Of a stretch of DNA of 64,000 nucleotides, positions 1 to 14,295 are shown piece after piece. Origin of the DNA: Puffinus mauretanicus (lineage: Eukaryota; Chordata; Aves; Procellariiformes; Procellariidae); the NCBI GenBank assembly GCA_023333565.1, contig JAJKFH010003762.1, positions 3,038,001 to 3,102,000 on the forward strand, in the 5' to 3' direction. A program made the translations under genes and the position numbers. How positions within the stretch are numbered: position 1 is the stretch's first letter; the number at the start of each line of letters is the position of its first letter. The notes under the pieces are model-generated. The model saw nothing but the letters and a program-made list of their open reading frames with translations, searched no databases and was not told the DNA's origin.

Positions 1-3000
1 ATTTAGGCGTCTAAGCTGCTTAGTCATCCATGTGTTTGGCAGGAATTTATCTTCATGACTTCTCTCACTTCCATAGTCACCACAGGCCCTAGGCGAGATG
101 TCTAAATACATGTCGAGCTTACATCTGCAGGAGAGCAGCACCCCAGTATTCAAACGTACAGAGAAGCCAATGTGCCTCTCACACGTGTGTCAAACAGCCA
201 AGGCTGCTTAATCACCTAATCAGCAGCCAGGTCCTAAGGCAGTCCACCTCCTGTTTCTAGGCATTTAAATTCCTCGTTTGCAACCCACTCTTACACATGT
301 GAGGTCTGGGGTGAGCCCAGCTGGGCGTCTCTGGGATGGGGCTCTGGAGGTGTCCCTCTAGGACGTGGCAGTGAGCAGCTGCGGTGGTGGTGGCTGTAAA
401 ATTGTCTTTCCTTTTCTTCTCAGCAAGACCATGTGAATTTTGTGTTTCAGGGAGGATCTGAGGTATGCTTGTGCCTACCTGCAGCGCGGGAGTTGATGAA
501 CACGGGCCCATAAGTTTGACTCGGTTTCAGCTGTAGCTTCCTGGCATGCTGTGCTGTGAGGCCAAACGCTGCAGCAGGCTCTCTGTCCACTCAGCCTCTG
601 AGATGGACCAGCGAGCACATTTCCCTAGAGATAAGACAGAAACAGGCTCTTTCGTAAAGAACTACCTCTACTGCAAGGAGCTTACCACATCTGAGCCCTG
701 GACCTGAGTGCCAGGATTGCCCTGGCAATCCTGTCTTAAATCTCTTGATGTTTTAGAAGTACTACTTCACAACTTTTATCCTGATCCTCTGGTCAAATCC
801 AAACCACCGAGAAAGACCCAGAGCATTGCAACTTATGACGATTAGCATCCAGCCCTCTGCAGTGCCCTAGTGCCTCCTGTCTCCTTGGCAGAGCAGCTTT
901 GAGAGGAGACCATGTGGCTACACCTGGTCAGGCCAGCACAGGGCAGCAAGATCACTACTTATTGCACCAAACATGTCCTGTGTAAGCTGTGCAACAGGGT
1001 CATTTGGCTTTGAAAACACTTTTCAAGCTGCAAGTATTCCTGCTCAGGCAGTACTATATCACCCAAAGCAGTAGCCAAAGTGTCCTGAAGTACTTCAGAG
1101 CCACCGCTGATGCCACCACACAGTGCCTGCTGAAAGCAGGAAAAGGCAAGGGTTACTTACTGCTGAACTTTCTTTTAATCTTTTAACCAAATTACATACC
1201 TTGTAGCAATGCGTGAGAATTTCAAGAGGCAGCAGAGCAGCCAAGGTGTCCTGGCAGGAGGCAGGACGGAAGCTAGCTCACACAGCAAAATGGAAAACCA
1301 ATTGCTTTCACTCCTGGTTACTTCTTTCCAACAGCGGAGCAAATTCCAACTTGCCTCTGCCACCCGGACTCCTTAGACCAGGCTTGCCACACCGCTGGAA
1401 AGCCGGTTCAAATCCTAGGGATGTGTCCTCCTTCCTAAGGGCTCCACCAGGCACGTGACAGCCTGGAGGAGCCCATACCAGCCTGCAGGAGCATTCACAA
1501 AGAGTGGGTGTGAAATTGGCCCCGGAGGAGTTGTCAGCTCAGAGCTGAAAAACAGTTGTCAGGTGGGAAGGATGGGTCCAAAGTCCTCCTGGCTCTGGCA
1601 ACGCGAAGAAGGAAAGGCAGGCCATACCTTCATACCCGGGTGAGGAGGCCCTTGTCACGGAAAGTTCGCGATGTGGCTAGCATCTCTGCTGGGGAACAGA
1701 CTGGCGTTAGCAAGAGATAGCCAAAGCGTGAGGGCAAGGTCAGAGCTCAGCCACCCTTGCCCAGTCACAGACTCGGGTGGGAACTGGTGTAGATACAGAA
1801 GTCTCTCCTTCAAGGTCATTTCCTTGACATGCAGTTGTTGGAAGAGGTGTAAGCACGTGTACCTACACAGCCAAATACAATTAGGAGCCCCTGTTAAGAT
1901 AAATATTAAATATCTGCTGTATGTTTCCAGGAGCACCCAGGTGGAAATGCCACTCGGCTGCTAGAGAACATCGCGAACAGCCTCACAACTTGCTCAAAAA
2001 CCAAGCGAGGGTGTTGGCCCCCTTTATCGAACCGCTGCAAGGACGGCTCAGAATACAGCTCATGTGGGGAAGCAGAGGTAATTTTAGCACCCGTGTCGTT
2101 CTTGCCCCCAGCCTCCCCTCCTCTCCCCTCCCTGGCAGAAACAGGCTATCAGCTAATTGGGGACAGACTTGTATACAATCTCTGCAGGCAGAGGTTGGAC
2201 AAGGCTGTAACGTACTGCTCTTAATGAGGTACTTTGATCTTACCCCTCCCTTTTTTATTTGTTTTACAGTCCTTTGCCCCACTTTCATCCACAGCAGACA
2301 GCTGTCGAACTTTGGAGATCCTCTCTTCACAAATAAGTTTACAAAGAAGGAACCTGTGAAATCAGGCTGCATTTCAGGGAACTTAAACCTGTGTAAGAAA
2401 ATATATGTGAAACATTATCTATAAACTAACGATTCGTAGGATTTCTGGGAAGCCATTCAGTCATGAAAGTGCTGTGAATAGTATTAAAACAATCCAACTA
2501 ACTAAAGAAAAAAAATGTTGTTTTTTTTTTTACCGGGTTTTTCACATCAACTGACATATATAATCATAATCGTATGTAGTCAACAGTTTCCAATTTCAGT
2601 GGTAGTTTTACCATGCACTGAGGACTGAATATAGCCCATTATCTTCTACATGTATCATTGAAGATATTGGTATTCAATACTAATGTCATGAAGAGCTTGA
2701 CTGTCCTTTAGAAATTTCCGTTAAAATAAATGTCTCTCATGGGAGCCATAGACAAATCTCAGACACTGGAAATTTATGTATCTTAATATCCCTTCTCTAC
2801 ACATACATATATATGTACTTATTTACACCTTTATGTTCAAAAGATAATTTTATGAACAGGACTAAGACATCTTCTTGGATATTAGCAAGTCTCCAATAGG
2901 AGCATTTGCACTCACCATATTGCTGGAACAGATTCTATATCTTCAGAAATGGTAAAAAAAAAAATCGAAATAATTAATTAAATAAAAACCAGATCTTGTG

Positions 3001-4614
3001 AAAAAGACCTCATCAGCTACTTAACAGCTCTAGCAGATGCAAAGGCATTGGGCAGTTGCCTATAGCAATTTCATACATGTAGAAGTTTGGGAAAATTAAA
3101 ATGAGACAGGAATGCTAACTTATCGACTTATCAGGAGGGGGGGACTGTGACTCTGAGTATCACTTCTCTTCCCAGACATCTCAAAATCACGGTTATATAA
3201 AAGATGCAATTTAGTGCCCATGTGCCTTCCTCTATATATTGATGATGCATACAGGTGTCTGACACCAGCACCAATAAACGCCCACTTATCTGTCAGCATC
3301 GGGGCACACGTGCATGCCATTGACATGATTCTGGGTTTGTCTTTTAGTCATACCTAACTGAGCAGCCTCATGAGAGCCATGGCCCGTGAGTCACTGTCAG
3401 ACATCAGATATCACATGTGGGAGAATCGCAAAGTATGACAGATACTGTTACCATTATGTAAACTTCCTGTCATAATCGTTCTTGGATGTTCGTATTCATC
3501 GGCTACCCTTTGCACGCTTCGGGCTGGAGGTTTGCTTTCTATGTAGGCACAGGCAGACACAGTTGTTCCTGATTATGAGATAGAGCCTGTTTTGTTCTAT
3601 TGTTTGGAGTCTCAGTTTGGTTTTTCACCAAGCTAGGAACACGCTCCACGCTTTGCTCTTGCTGTATGTTAAGTTTCTAGTGCTAGGGTTGTCAAAAGGC
3701 TCCATTATTAATTTGCACCTGCTAATATGGCGACTATATATGCAGACCGCATGTTCGAACTTAAAATCAGTTTGACAAGTAAGGAGTTGAGGGGGGGTTT
3801 GTCCTTAATTTGCTGGTATTTTTCTGACTTCATCATATTGCGCAATTTTTTTTCCCATACTGAATGAACAGATCTATAACGCCCCTTGGCACTATTATTT
3901 TCTCACATTAATAAGGAGAGCATCTGTGTGTCTCAATTCGGAAGATAATCTCTACACATACAGCCTGGTAAACAGAAAAGGAAAGTGAGAAACCTGTGTT
4001 TATCTGAAAGGCTGTGTTTTATAAGCAACGTACACTCAGCCTGGAATGATATATTGGGGCAGCTGATGGTTGAACTGTGCCATGTGCTGAAGGGGCCCAG
4101 GCTGAGGGTAAAATGGCCTGCCTGGATGACCGTCCACCCTTAGCAGGTGTATACCCAGCCTCTGGACAGCCATGCGTTACACACCGACCTTCACATTCAG
4201 AGCAGGCAACTTGGAGCAAGTTTTACAACCTGGCAGCTGACTGGTTTCACCATCTTTTCAAAGGTTCATGTATTCCTTAAAATTAAAGTGAAAGGTGTTA
4301 ACCAATGCCTTGAAATGGCACAGAGAATGGCAAAAGCAGCTTTGTTCCCGCAGACCATCTAAACAATGTGTTAATCCTTACCTTGAGAGATCACCTCTAG
4401 AAAACAGAGAAGGGTTCCAACCTCTCTGTCAGTGTGAGCCAGTTTTTCTACTGTTGCAGCCAAAAGAGGTGCCAAGTGACGGCAAACTAGGTGTAGTTTT
4501 GTGACGAATAGGTTTGAGCAAACCTTGGCTTTGTGCATCTCCGCGAAACCAGGGAGGTGGAAAAAAAACAGAGTTGCTCAAGTGAAGGTGGAAGAAAAAT
4601 GCATATGGAAAAAG
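1..4614. other. Non-coding DNA, no gene recognised
   Basis: No coding exon, RNA gene or recognisable transposon was found in this stretch. Open frames are short, overlap on both strands and lack recognisable protein motifs. Base composition changes from mixed GC in the first 2.4 kb to AT-rich with homopolymer runs after about 2.5 kb. The only structured element noted is a perfect inverted repeat at 712-733, listed separately. The stretch could be intergenic or intronic. Confidence 0.6.
712..733. repeat. Perfect 10-bp inverted repeat
   Basis: CAGGATTGCC at 712-721 is followed by a 2-base spacer (CT) and its exact reverse complement at 724-733. In RNA this would form a short, tight hairpin. 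On DNA it is a palindrome that could bind a dimeric factor. There is no surrounding context that tells which, and one such palindrome in 64 kb is not strong evidence of function. Confidence 0.6.
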
Positions 4615-4636
4615 TTATTATTATTATTGTTATTAT
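4615..4636. repeat. (TTA)n microsatellite
   Basis: A short run of TTA/TAT triplets with one G interruption. It is an ordinary simple repeat, possibly polymorphic. Confidence 0.75.
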
Positions 4637-6270
4637 GAAGCACCTGCTAAAGGATGGTGGCCCCATGCAGCTATACCTGAGCTGATGGTGCAGAAGAGGA
4701 CAGAGCAGTCCTGGCTCTGTATCAGCACCTGTTTTGGTGCAGGCAAGCTAGAGCTGCCTTGGAAAGCCCAGCAGAGGCGGGGAAGCTGGGCTCCAGGGGT
4801 TTGCAAGCCTGAGGAGGGTAAACTCTTTGCCCAAAAGGAACGGTAGTGGGTTAGGTATCACCTTCACTGTTTTTCTACATCCGGGAACTCAACATGCTGC
4901 CCACATTCCTCTCAAGAAATGTGAAACCTGGACTGCTCTCAGTTTTGTTCAAAAGTTCATTTCCCCAAGGAGGTTGTTGGAGGAGAATGGTCTTTTTTTT
5001 ACATCTGAATGTTTTGCAACAGAAAAAAAAATCTTTTTGAAATGTTTCTGTCCCATTTAAATATAAGTGTTAAAGAGTCTGCTGTTAATTATCCATCCAG
5101 GATGATGGCATCTGTTATTTCTTTTTAAATGCTCCATTTACTTTAACTTTATAATGAAGTGCAGTAAATGTATTTCCAGTGGTTGTTAACTCTTTGAATT
5201 ACTGTTTCAAATGTTTTTTTTAATACAGAGGTTTTTTTAGACTTTTGCCACATGTTGTCCTGCTGAAGCATTGAAGAGAAAGCTAATACATAACATTTCA
5301 GGGAGGTTTAATTCTGACCTGTTACGAAATCTCTCCTGATGCTTCATAAAAAATAAGAACTTTAGAAATTTTGAAGGAAACAAACTATGTCATTCCTCTC
5401 AACATTTTATTTTTTGAATTGCCAACATTTCATACAAATTTGCACTCCCAAATCTTTCTGTTGGAAGCTATTTGCATCAGAAAGGAAGAATCGTGAAGCT
5501 GGCGGCTGAAAAACAGAATTTACACTTTTTTTCCATAGCATTTCACATATATTTAATGTTTCTTTTTTTTTCCCAGGTCTTTGTAACACACTGTGTTCCA
5601 GATCTCAAGCTGGATAGATTAAGTGGCATGTACTCTATTTGACATGTCAAATTTCTGTTACTGCTGCCTGCAATACATGGGAGCAAATGTCGCTTGTATT
5701 TTTTGAACATATGCAACAAATTTCAACCTAGAAGTCAGCTCATGGGCATCTGTTTTTTTTCCTTTCTTTTTTTCTTCATTCTAGTAATGCCAAAAGGCCT
5801 TAGAACCAATCTAAATGGAGCTGACATCAGCTCTGTGGCTCCTTACCCAGAGTACTTGCAAGGGGGACTTCAGTAAAAATCAGAATTTTTCCCTCTAGGA
5901 TGATTCTCCCAGGATCTGCAGCCCTGGAGAGCTAAGAAGTTTAGAGCACTCTGTATTTTCTCAGTTTTGTTTGAAGCAGACAGACAAAAATTGAAAATCT
6001 TACCCTTTGTCCTAAGAACGTGCATTAGGTCGCAGCTCTGGAAACCAGGCAAAATCTGGCAAAGCTGGTGGAGGAAGAAGGACTGCCTTTGCCCTCCTCA
6101 CCTGTACCCCTTACTGCAATTGCCTGTCCCCCGTGCCCACTGACATGTGGGGCCATGCAGTGAGGAGTGGGTTTGGGGTTGGTTAACCTGCAATGACTCC
6201 CTCCCTCGAGGCAGTGCAAGGCTGCACCAATGCTTGCGCTGGTGCCAGCTTAAAGTGTTCACAAACCCAT

Positions 6271-6300
6271 GATCTTACAGATAATGATCTTACAGATAAT
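6271..6300. repeat. 15-bp tandem duplication
   Basis: The 15-mer GATCTTACAGATAAT occurs twice back to back (6271-6285 and 6286-6300) with no mismatch. Perfect identity points to a recent slippage or duplication event. Confidence 0.8.
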
Positions 6301-7502
6301 GACCGCTGAGGAAGTATATGCCTTGGTCACTTCTCTTGACCTAACTTCTTTTGTTCCCTTCTTGCAATAGCTTATATTTTATTTTAATTTAAGAGAGTTG
6401 TTCTAAAAAATCTCTCTAAGATGTGATTCTTATTGCAATCTCTTGCCATCCTTTTAAATTGCTACCATAAGTTATTTCCTTCTCAAAGCCTGTTGTTATA
6501 TGTAAGCTGCCATTAATCAAGGAAATCGGTTATCCTTTCTAATTCCAAACTGGTTTAAAAATCCTTCTCATGAGTTTGAAAAAGGATATTACATAAAATA
6601 TCGGTATACTATAAAAGGCAACAGTACAGCAATACTTCTACTTCTGACCATGATGTACTGATAACATTGTTATGATGGTCTGTAGAAGTTCAAAACATAC
6701 AGAAGTGAAAAGTTATTCTACACAGGAAGGAAAGAAAACCCAAATAATCTTTAAGTGAATTTTTTAAAAAAATATTTAAATTGACAGTAAATAATTTGTT
6801 GAAATACAAAAACTGGTTGACATCTATTACAAAATGTAGCATTTTTGTAGTACTGCGTAAATTTGCCAAAGAAAAAAAAATCAATCCACACCAAAGATGA
6901 TCTTGTGTAAGTCAAAACAATATTCATGTACGGGTTCATAAATACTTTGGAGATTGCTTCCTCACTATGAACAAGTATTCTCTCTGGAAAGACTTAGTAG
7001 ACCACCACTGTGGAAGACCTTTGAGATATTGTCCCAGTTTTGCTGCTTAGCTTCCAGATCTGGTGGAGGACAGAGGCTTCATTTTTTCCTATTATTACCA
7101 GTTTTCGCCTCCCCAGACTCCTGTCGCCCAAAAACTGCAAAGCCATGGAGATTATTTATTTAAATATTAAAGCTAATCCTACTCAAATTGGAATTAACTG
7201 CTGTGAAAGCCCCTGATTAGCAGCCTGGTGTCTGTGCAAGGACAGGAATTAATAATTAAAAAAAAAAAATCTTTATTTCCATAAGTCCGTCTCTCTTAGC
7301 TTAAAGTAATAGAATTTCTCTTTCTCTTTTAGCATGTTGAACTATCCTTTAAGGTTTTCCCTTTTTAATTCTTTCTCCCTCTTCTACCCCTCCCTAGACA
7401 AAAAAAAAAGAAAGAAAGGAAAAAAAGCACCTACATTAGCAGATATGAAAATTGCGTTGCATATAATTTGAAGTATGCTTTTCAGCTGAGGAACTCTTAC
7501 CT

Positions 7503-7582
7503 CCTCAGCCCCCCTTGTGAGCTGCCTGCCCATGCTTCTCCTATCCTCAGCCCCTCTTGTGAGCTGCCTGCTTCTACTATCC
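7503..7582. repeat. ~42-bp imperfect tandem duplication
   Basis: Two adjacent copies begin with CCTCAGCC at 7503 and 7545 and share the core CTTGTGAGCTGCCTGC. The second copy is a few bases shorter. It is a small local duplication in pyrimidine-rich non-coding sequence. Confidence 0.7.
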
Positions 7583-10500
7583 TTGGCTTTCTGCCCAAAT
7601 TTAAAGTCCATGTTTAGTATCTTTTTAATATTTCATGTGTCTCCCATCTGGTGGACCATGTTCCAGTGTCACAGGAAATGGACTTAATGATCTGAAGTTA
7701 GGTGGCCATTTTGCACTACATATGGGTATTATAGGCCGGTCTGATAATATACTGAAGAATTATTCGTTAATAACTACCTGGCTTTTTTCTTTTTCAGGGT
7801 ACTGTAAGATCACTCCACTAAATGCTACAACCCATGTTTGGATTATTTTTCTTACAATCATTATTCTTTGTTTAGCTGCACTGAAGTACATTTTTAGCCC
7901 ATATCTTTCATCAGTTAGAGGATCTGTGTCCCTTTAGACCTAGTATTTGCCACATTTAGATAACTGGCATCTCCATGATACTACTTACTCTTTCAGGGAT
8001 TGCTATGCTAGTGCTAAGGTTTTGCTGATGAACTACAGCATAAATTTTCTTGCCTGTTAATTAATACCAAGCATTATATTTTACGTCCGGTTCAGGATGA
8101 AATAGGATTTCCGATTCCTATGAGATATGTCAAAGATATATGGATTTCAGAAATTAGAGACAGGCATACATGCACTCTGTATAAAAAATATATTCCCAGG
8201 AACCAATTTCCTGGTGGCAAATTATTGGCTGAATATATCAGTACAGATGGCTGTCTAAAATGCAATAATGCTAGGCATGTGTCACCATGATGTGGGAACT
8301 CATTCAGAAATGGAATACTGCAGCATTGGAATAAATAGATATGTAGCTGAAATTACAGATTGTGGAATACAGGATGGGCGCAGGCTGCTGCTGCTGCTTG
8401 GTACTGAGGCTGTAAGTTTCCTTCGTAAGAAGCATAGCTCTCCGTAGGCATTTTGTCATGTACTTGGTGCAATTTCAGCTCTTAATTACCTATTACAGAA
8501 TGGAGAGGGGGAAAAAAAAAAAAAGTTGGAGTTTGGCATAGCCAGGAGCTAATGCTTGAGGTCCATCATCATCATTACGAGCAATAATGAACCAAGCCAG
8601 ATGGCTTCGTCTGCCCGTGGTCAGAAGCTAAACTTGTGCCGGGATGTAGCGTAATGCCTGGCTGGGTGCTGGCAGCTCGCGGCACGTGTCAAGCAGTCTG
8701 TGGCTATGGCAGGCACGGTAACCATGAAGACATGCCTTGGGATCGGAAAGAAATGATCTCCCCTGGTATAGAGGCACGCGTCCAGCATGAGGCAGTAGGA
8801 GTTTCTGTCAGTGATGTTTTCTATTATGAAACGCAGGTCTTGAGACAGATTCAGTCCGAATATCCTAAATACTGAGATGAAGTGGGATAAGGCTGTAGAT
8901 GGTTATACAAGATTAAAGAATTACAAGAAGATCCTGGAAAATTATTGAAATGGTGCATGCAGATGCACTTGCACAAGGAGCAAAGTAAGGAAAACAATCA
9001 GGCGGTGAGAAGCTGTTCAGAGATGTTACCTGCCCCATAAACTGGGTCTGGAACACAAACACTTTTACTGATCTCTCCAGCTGTGCAATATTTCTTTTTG
9101 TGTGAGTAAATTTAAAATTCAAACTAGACCAATTGGTCTATTGAAGAATATGGGAAGTGTTAATGCAGGTCAATGTCTTCCCAAGCAATCAGAATTCAGT
9201 ACTATGAAGTCCACTTTGGTAACTGTTTTATTTTTCATTTGCATCTTTCACTTCAGAGAACAATAAACTGCAAAGTATTGTGGATATCCCAGATTTTGAA
9301 GAAATTCCTTTCAGTTATTAGATTGAGAGTTTTTGGTTTAAAAATATAATCCTTGCAAAGGCTAGAAGTGAAGACACAAAATCACTGAAGCGCTTTAAAT
9401 GGAAGAGGGAAAGCATTTATTTTCTCAATCTCCATATGTTTATATTTTGAACACTGGTTTTAGTTTTGTGTTAGTAGCCAAAGAGATCCAGTTTTCACTT
9501 TGTATTTTTGCTTCTTAACACAGCACTTTAGGTATCTATAAATGCTGTGAACCCCATAAACACAGAAATAACTCATGGATCTGAAGGTCAGTAGTGAAAC
9601 TACCGCTTGAAATCTTGAAAGACCTACTTTAAGGGCCATATGACAAATTTTGAGTTTACAAGAAGCCCTCTTAGATTTCAGTAAAAATGAATAATGGGCC
9701 ACTTACAGCTTTTAGACTTTACTGCACTTCATGCTCTTCAGTGACACCACACAATTGATCATGATTTGCTATAAGAAATGTAATGATTTTACTTTAATTC
9801 TTTTCTATTGAATTTTTGTACTCTTCCTGTGCTACAATAGAATTAAAAACGGGAAGAGAGATCAGACCTTGACAGCTGTGCCATGCTAGTACCTGCATAA
9901 AATTTCTTAACTTTTTCACCCTTTCAAGATGTGTAAAAGTTTTTTTGTGTAAAAAGGGGGAACAGCTCCGATGAACAGTAATTTTTTTTCTAATTGTCTT
10001 TATCATGTCCTAAAAGCACAAAGAAAAGAAGCGAGGAAAGGCACATGCCATGTACATTGCAGTAATGATGGTGTACATGGTAAAGGACCTAGCTTCTCTA
10101 CAAAAAAGGTGTTAAGCCTAAAAAAACCTGAGGACTATGGATTTGCTGTAATTTCATTTGAATAGTGATCAAAGAGGAAATCAATGGTGTTTCCTTTGTA
10201 TGTATGTATAAAACAATCTAATATCCTTATGCCAGGTTGTGTTCCTTAACGCTGTTTAAATACAAAAGCTCCCTAAGGTACAAAGATCAGACTATTCTCT
10301 CTGTAGCAGCCTGGTTAGATATGTTATTTGTAGGCGTGTCAATAGATGCTAAAAATACAGATATTTGGCATCAAATTCAACTTCCAGTGACAGATTCACG
10401 CAATTCATGGGCATCTAAAGTGTTGCACTGAGAGCAGAATTTTGCCATCCAACTCTGCCCAGAATAAAATTTGCTTTTTGGATTAATAAAATTTTTGGAA

Positions 10501-13500
10501 AGATCACAAAAGGATTGCATTTCACTAAAGATGTTTTAAATTTTTTTAAAATTTTAACCAAGCAAGAAGTCCTGCCAGAAGCTGAAACTTCTCTTATCTT
10601 CCCCCCACCCCCACCCCCCTGACCTGTGAAGGTTTGTTCTTGGAATGTAAAAGCATAATATGAAAATCTGAGAATTCATGATATATTTGGGGAATAGCAA
10701 TTACAATTGCTTTTCTCACTCTCTCTTCTTGTATGGGCATACTTGTACATGCATCTGCTAAATATGGTACATATATTTCACTGAGATTAGAAACCAGCTG
10801 ACCTTCATAACCATGTGTACTTATGTTCTGCCTAAGGATAAATACATTTTCCTTGCCACTCTTGGAAGAGTCTTCTACTTAGTTAGGTAAAGACAATTCA
10901 TGCTGTAAGAAATACGCAATTTTGTTTTCATACAGAAGACTTTTTCATGAGAAAGGAAGGGAGATTAATCAGTTCAAGAAATCTACAGTTATTCTTCCAT
11001 CTTAAATATAGGAGTTACTCTGTCCTACAGATTTTTTTCTCAATTTTTCAAATTAATAGTACTTTTAAGTGTTGAACAATAGAAGATGAAATACCACACT
11101 CATTTCCTATGTCATCAAAAAGGCGTTACGTTAGATTTTATTTTCTAATTCAGTTTTTAACTTTAACAGTGAGATTTACACTGAGTTGAGAAAGGCTCTA
11201 ATAAACTGGAAATGGATCAAAACCCATTTACTACTAATACCAAACCACCACTACTACTACTAATCTAAATATGTTCCTGATTTATAAGAGCTACCCCCTG
11301 AACAATTTATTAGTTGGTCTCCTAGTTGGATTAAATCTTATTAGATGATTGACTGTATGTTAACTGAGAAGTGGTCAGATCTTTGTTATGGGACATGGAC
11401 ATTTTAAAGGTTATTTTCAAAACTCTCAGATTTCTCTCAAAAAGGGTAGGTCTTTTAAAGAGAGCTTTGAAAGAGCGGCTGAACCGAGAAATTGCTAAAA
11501 ATAAACAAATGGAGAAAAGTAGAAATCTGTGCTTGCGCATGTGTTTTTCTCCTCAGCACGCACACATGCCCACACACAAGCACAAACTGCAGGCTGCATC
11601 CTCACCTGCTATAAACTTACACCGTTTTCAAAGCTGCTGGCGCTACGTTGATACATCTATGATGGTAGTTCGAAAAAGCTTAATGACCCCCTCTCTATAC
11701 AACAGCATAAGACATGCTGAAGGAAGAGAGGAAGGAATTTAAAGTTGCTGCATCTGGTCCGAAGCAGACTTCCTTTGCTTCTTTAGTTGCAGAATCAAAA
11801 GATTATCACTCAAATGTAACCCCGTATTTCCATTAGAAGTGACCATTTCAAATTAGGAAGTGTGTGATTCCACTGAAAGACAAATTTATTGGAAGAAGGA
11901 AACAACTTCCCTGCTTCCGAGCTTGGCTGAGATATTTGTAGATTTGTTAAAAAAGCAAACAGCATTTCCCTCCTTACACTAAAGGGCTCTACGCTTTCAT
12001 CTTGGCTTTCATGGGCATTTTGCCCAACTACAGGATAGGGCTCTGAGGTATTTAGTGCAGAATGAAGGCTAATTAAATTGTTGCATGTTGACATACTATA
12101 GACTCCAGTCCAAACCCATTCTGAAACGTTTACTACATTACTGATCTATTTTCCTTGTGGGCACAACTCTCTAACTGCTTTGGAAGCTCATAGCTGCACC
12201 GTGTGACTGGTGACCGTATCTATATGGCTTATGGGGCATTCTGCTATATTCTTCCCCACTGTTCTGGTGACTTACCGCATGTCAGGGTCTATCACATCCA
12301 TTCTTATTTTTGACAAACTATTGCAGCCATTCAGGCACATTTTGGGACAAAGAAAGAAATCCTTAGTTCGTCTATTATTGGTGCCTTCAGAACTCTTGAC
12401 CCAGGAACCAAAACAGTGAACAATTCATGACAAAAAGAATTTCCTTGTCCCAAAACGTGTCATCTGAAAATGGTAATAATCATCAAAGATAAACCTTTTT
12501 GTGCTCATTTGATAGCAGTTACATGTTTTATACAATAGCCTACTCACAATGTTTTTCTTTTCATAGGTGAAGACAGTGTGCACCTATCATGTCTCTCAGT
12601 AATTTTGCAGTGATTATTTCTGTAGGAATCTTAATGCCACACACAGTGACTAGTCCAATCACTTGTCTCCGTTGGTATTCATAGGTATTCCAGCAGAAGG
12701 TAAAATTACTCTACAGTGCCTTTTTTGACACAGCTTTGCAAACCTTTCATCTTGAGGGAATGTTTTTCTGACCTTATTTTATGCCCTAAAGTGCAGGGAT
12801 TGACAGTTGTCATTTCAATGTAACAGGTATAAGTGAAAAAAACTTTTAGTTCATGCCACAGTGCAACTTTTCCCTGAAAATGCTTTTTATGTTAGTAGCG
12901 TGCTTTGTTTGGTTATCCAATGCAGTAGGAAAACCTTTCTCAGATTTACATTTTTCTGCCTTTTAATCTGTACATTTTCAAAAGCAGCGGGATGCAGCCA
13001 GGTCAGATCAGATTGGTTCCCTCAGTTTAGTTTAGGCTCTAATTTGGCCAGCTGACCTCAGTACTCCTTGGGTCATGCTTTAGAGATCGTCCCCCACCTG
13101 CAGAAGCCCAGAGGCTGGGTATGCACGCCATGAGAATCCGTCCCTGTGAAATCCAACAGGCGCTGCTCCTTGCTTGTGAGGACCACTGGAGGAGGAAAAG
13201 GCCACCTTACGACTTTCATATAATATGCATGTGGTCCTCTGCTCAGAGCCACGAAATGGAAATCCACAGTTTAATTCATTCTCCATCCCCAGGCGTTCAA
13301 ACATGTACCTCCCATCTCTAACCAGTACACCACACAGTAAGCAATAAGCAACTTCAAGTCAAGAAGTACGGCGCTCTCCACATTATTTCTTGAAATCCTT
13401 CAGTGATGGCAAAGAGTGCAAGATTCATTGATCTTCATTGGTCCTGGCTATGGTCCCAGATACATTTAATTTGTGTTAGATTTACAGATGTCATTGTAGC

Positions 13501-14195
13501 CAGTTATATGTGCTTGATTTATGAGCAGATCATCTATATAACTTTGGAGAAGATGAGGTTACCATGAATTTTTTGGGGGCATTGCATTAACTAGCATGGG
13601 CCAGAAATCAATGGGAGAGCGACTGTGGCCCAGGATGCCAGTCCGATTTAATGGACAAGAGAAGAATAAAAATGGTTGAACGGACCTGACATGAATTTCC
13701 AAAACAGCTATTAGCCAATGGTGCATTGCTGTAGCAGCATAACAACACTCACAGTGTTTTCCAGAATGTGAAAACACGAGCATTTCTTTCAGAAGACAGA
13801 AATAGCTAGTGTGAAGCAGAAATCCAGATGACGTAAATCCCTGAAATTGAGGTGTATCTGACAGCCCAAGACTTGTTGAGGCCCAATCTGAATCAGAAAC
13901 TGCAATTTGCCAATTCATATGCTCTCGGAGAACGAGTCTGTCGTACAAGCCGGCGCGCCAGCAGCGTTTTGGCTTGTGACTCCCTGTTGCCACTGGGAGC
14001 TGCGGTGTGAAGTGCGGGACCTTCCCAGCACTGGAATGTGCTTCTGGCCTTGGTTCGTGTCGTGATTGACCTTGCACTGCTACATCTGCCGGTGCATGGC
14101 TGCGGGAACCCAGGCTGAAGTAAACTGAACAGAAAAATTGGGCAAACCTCCATAAAGGAAAGAGCAAGGAAATGGATTTTTGGTTTCTTTAGAAA

Positions 14196-14295
14196 AGAAT
14201 AGAATAGAATAGAATAGAATAGAATAGAATAGAATAGAATAGAATAGAGTAGAGTAGAGTAGAGTAGAGTAGAGTAGAGCAGAATAGAATAGAAT
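14196..14295. repeat. Pentanucleotide microsatellite (AGAAT/AGAGT)n
   Basis: Twenty consecutive 5-bp units: ten AGAAT, six AGAGT, one AGAGC, then three AGAAT. It abuts the 3' end of the CR1 fragment at 14296-14372. The complementary unit ATTCT is the first part of the CR1 tail octamer ATTCTATG, so the array probably grew from that tail. The homogeneous AGAGT block shows that a point variant spread inside the array. Confidence 0.9.

Larger units (their letters stand above)
4637..14195. other. Non-coding DNA, no gene recognised
   Basis: AT-rich sequence with frequent poly-A/poly-T tracts and no recognisable exon, RNA gene or mobile element apart from two small tandem duplications listed separately. 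Octamer motifs (ATTTGCAT) occur at 5470-5477 and 9237-9244. A C-rich tract at 10601-10619 gives three long G-runs on the minus strand. A 202-codon minus-strand open frame at 13559-14167 was considered and rejected as a gene. Confidence 0.6.

Noticed and set aside
13559..14167. 202-codon open frame on the minus strand
   Set aside because: It is the longest frame outside the CR1 ORFs, but it shows no domain, signal or family resemblance and its composition is uneven. A frame this long can occur by chance in 64 kb read in six frames.
14196..14295. Regular repeat array considered as a CRISPR-like array
   Set aside because: The units are contiguous 5-mers with no spacers. It is a vertebrate microsatellite next to a CR1 end.
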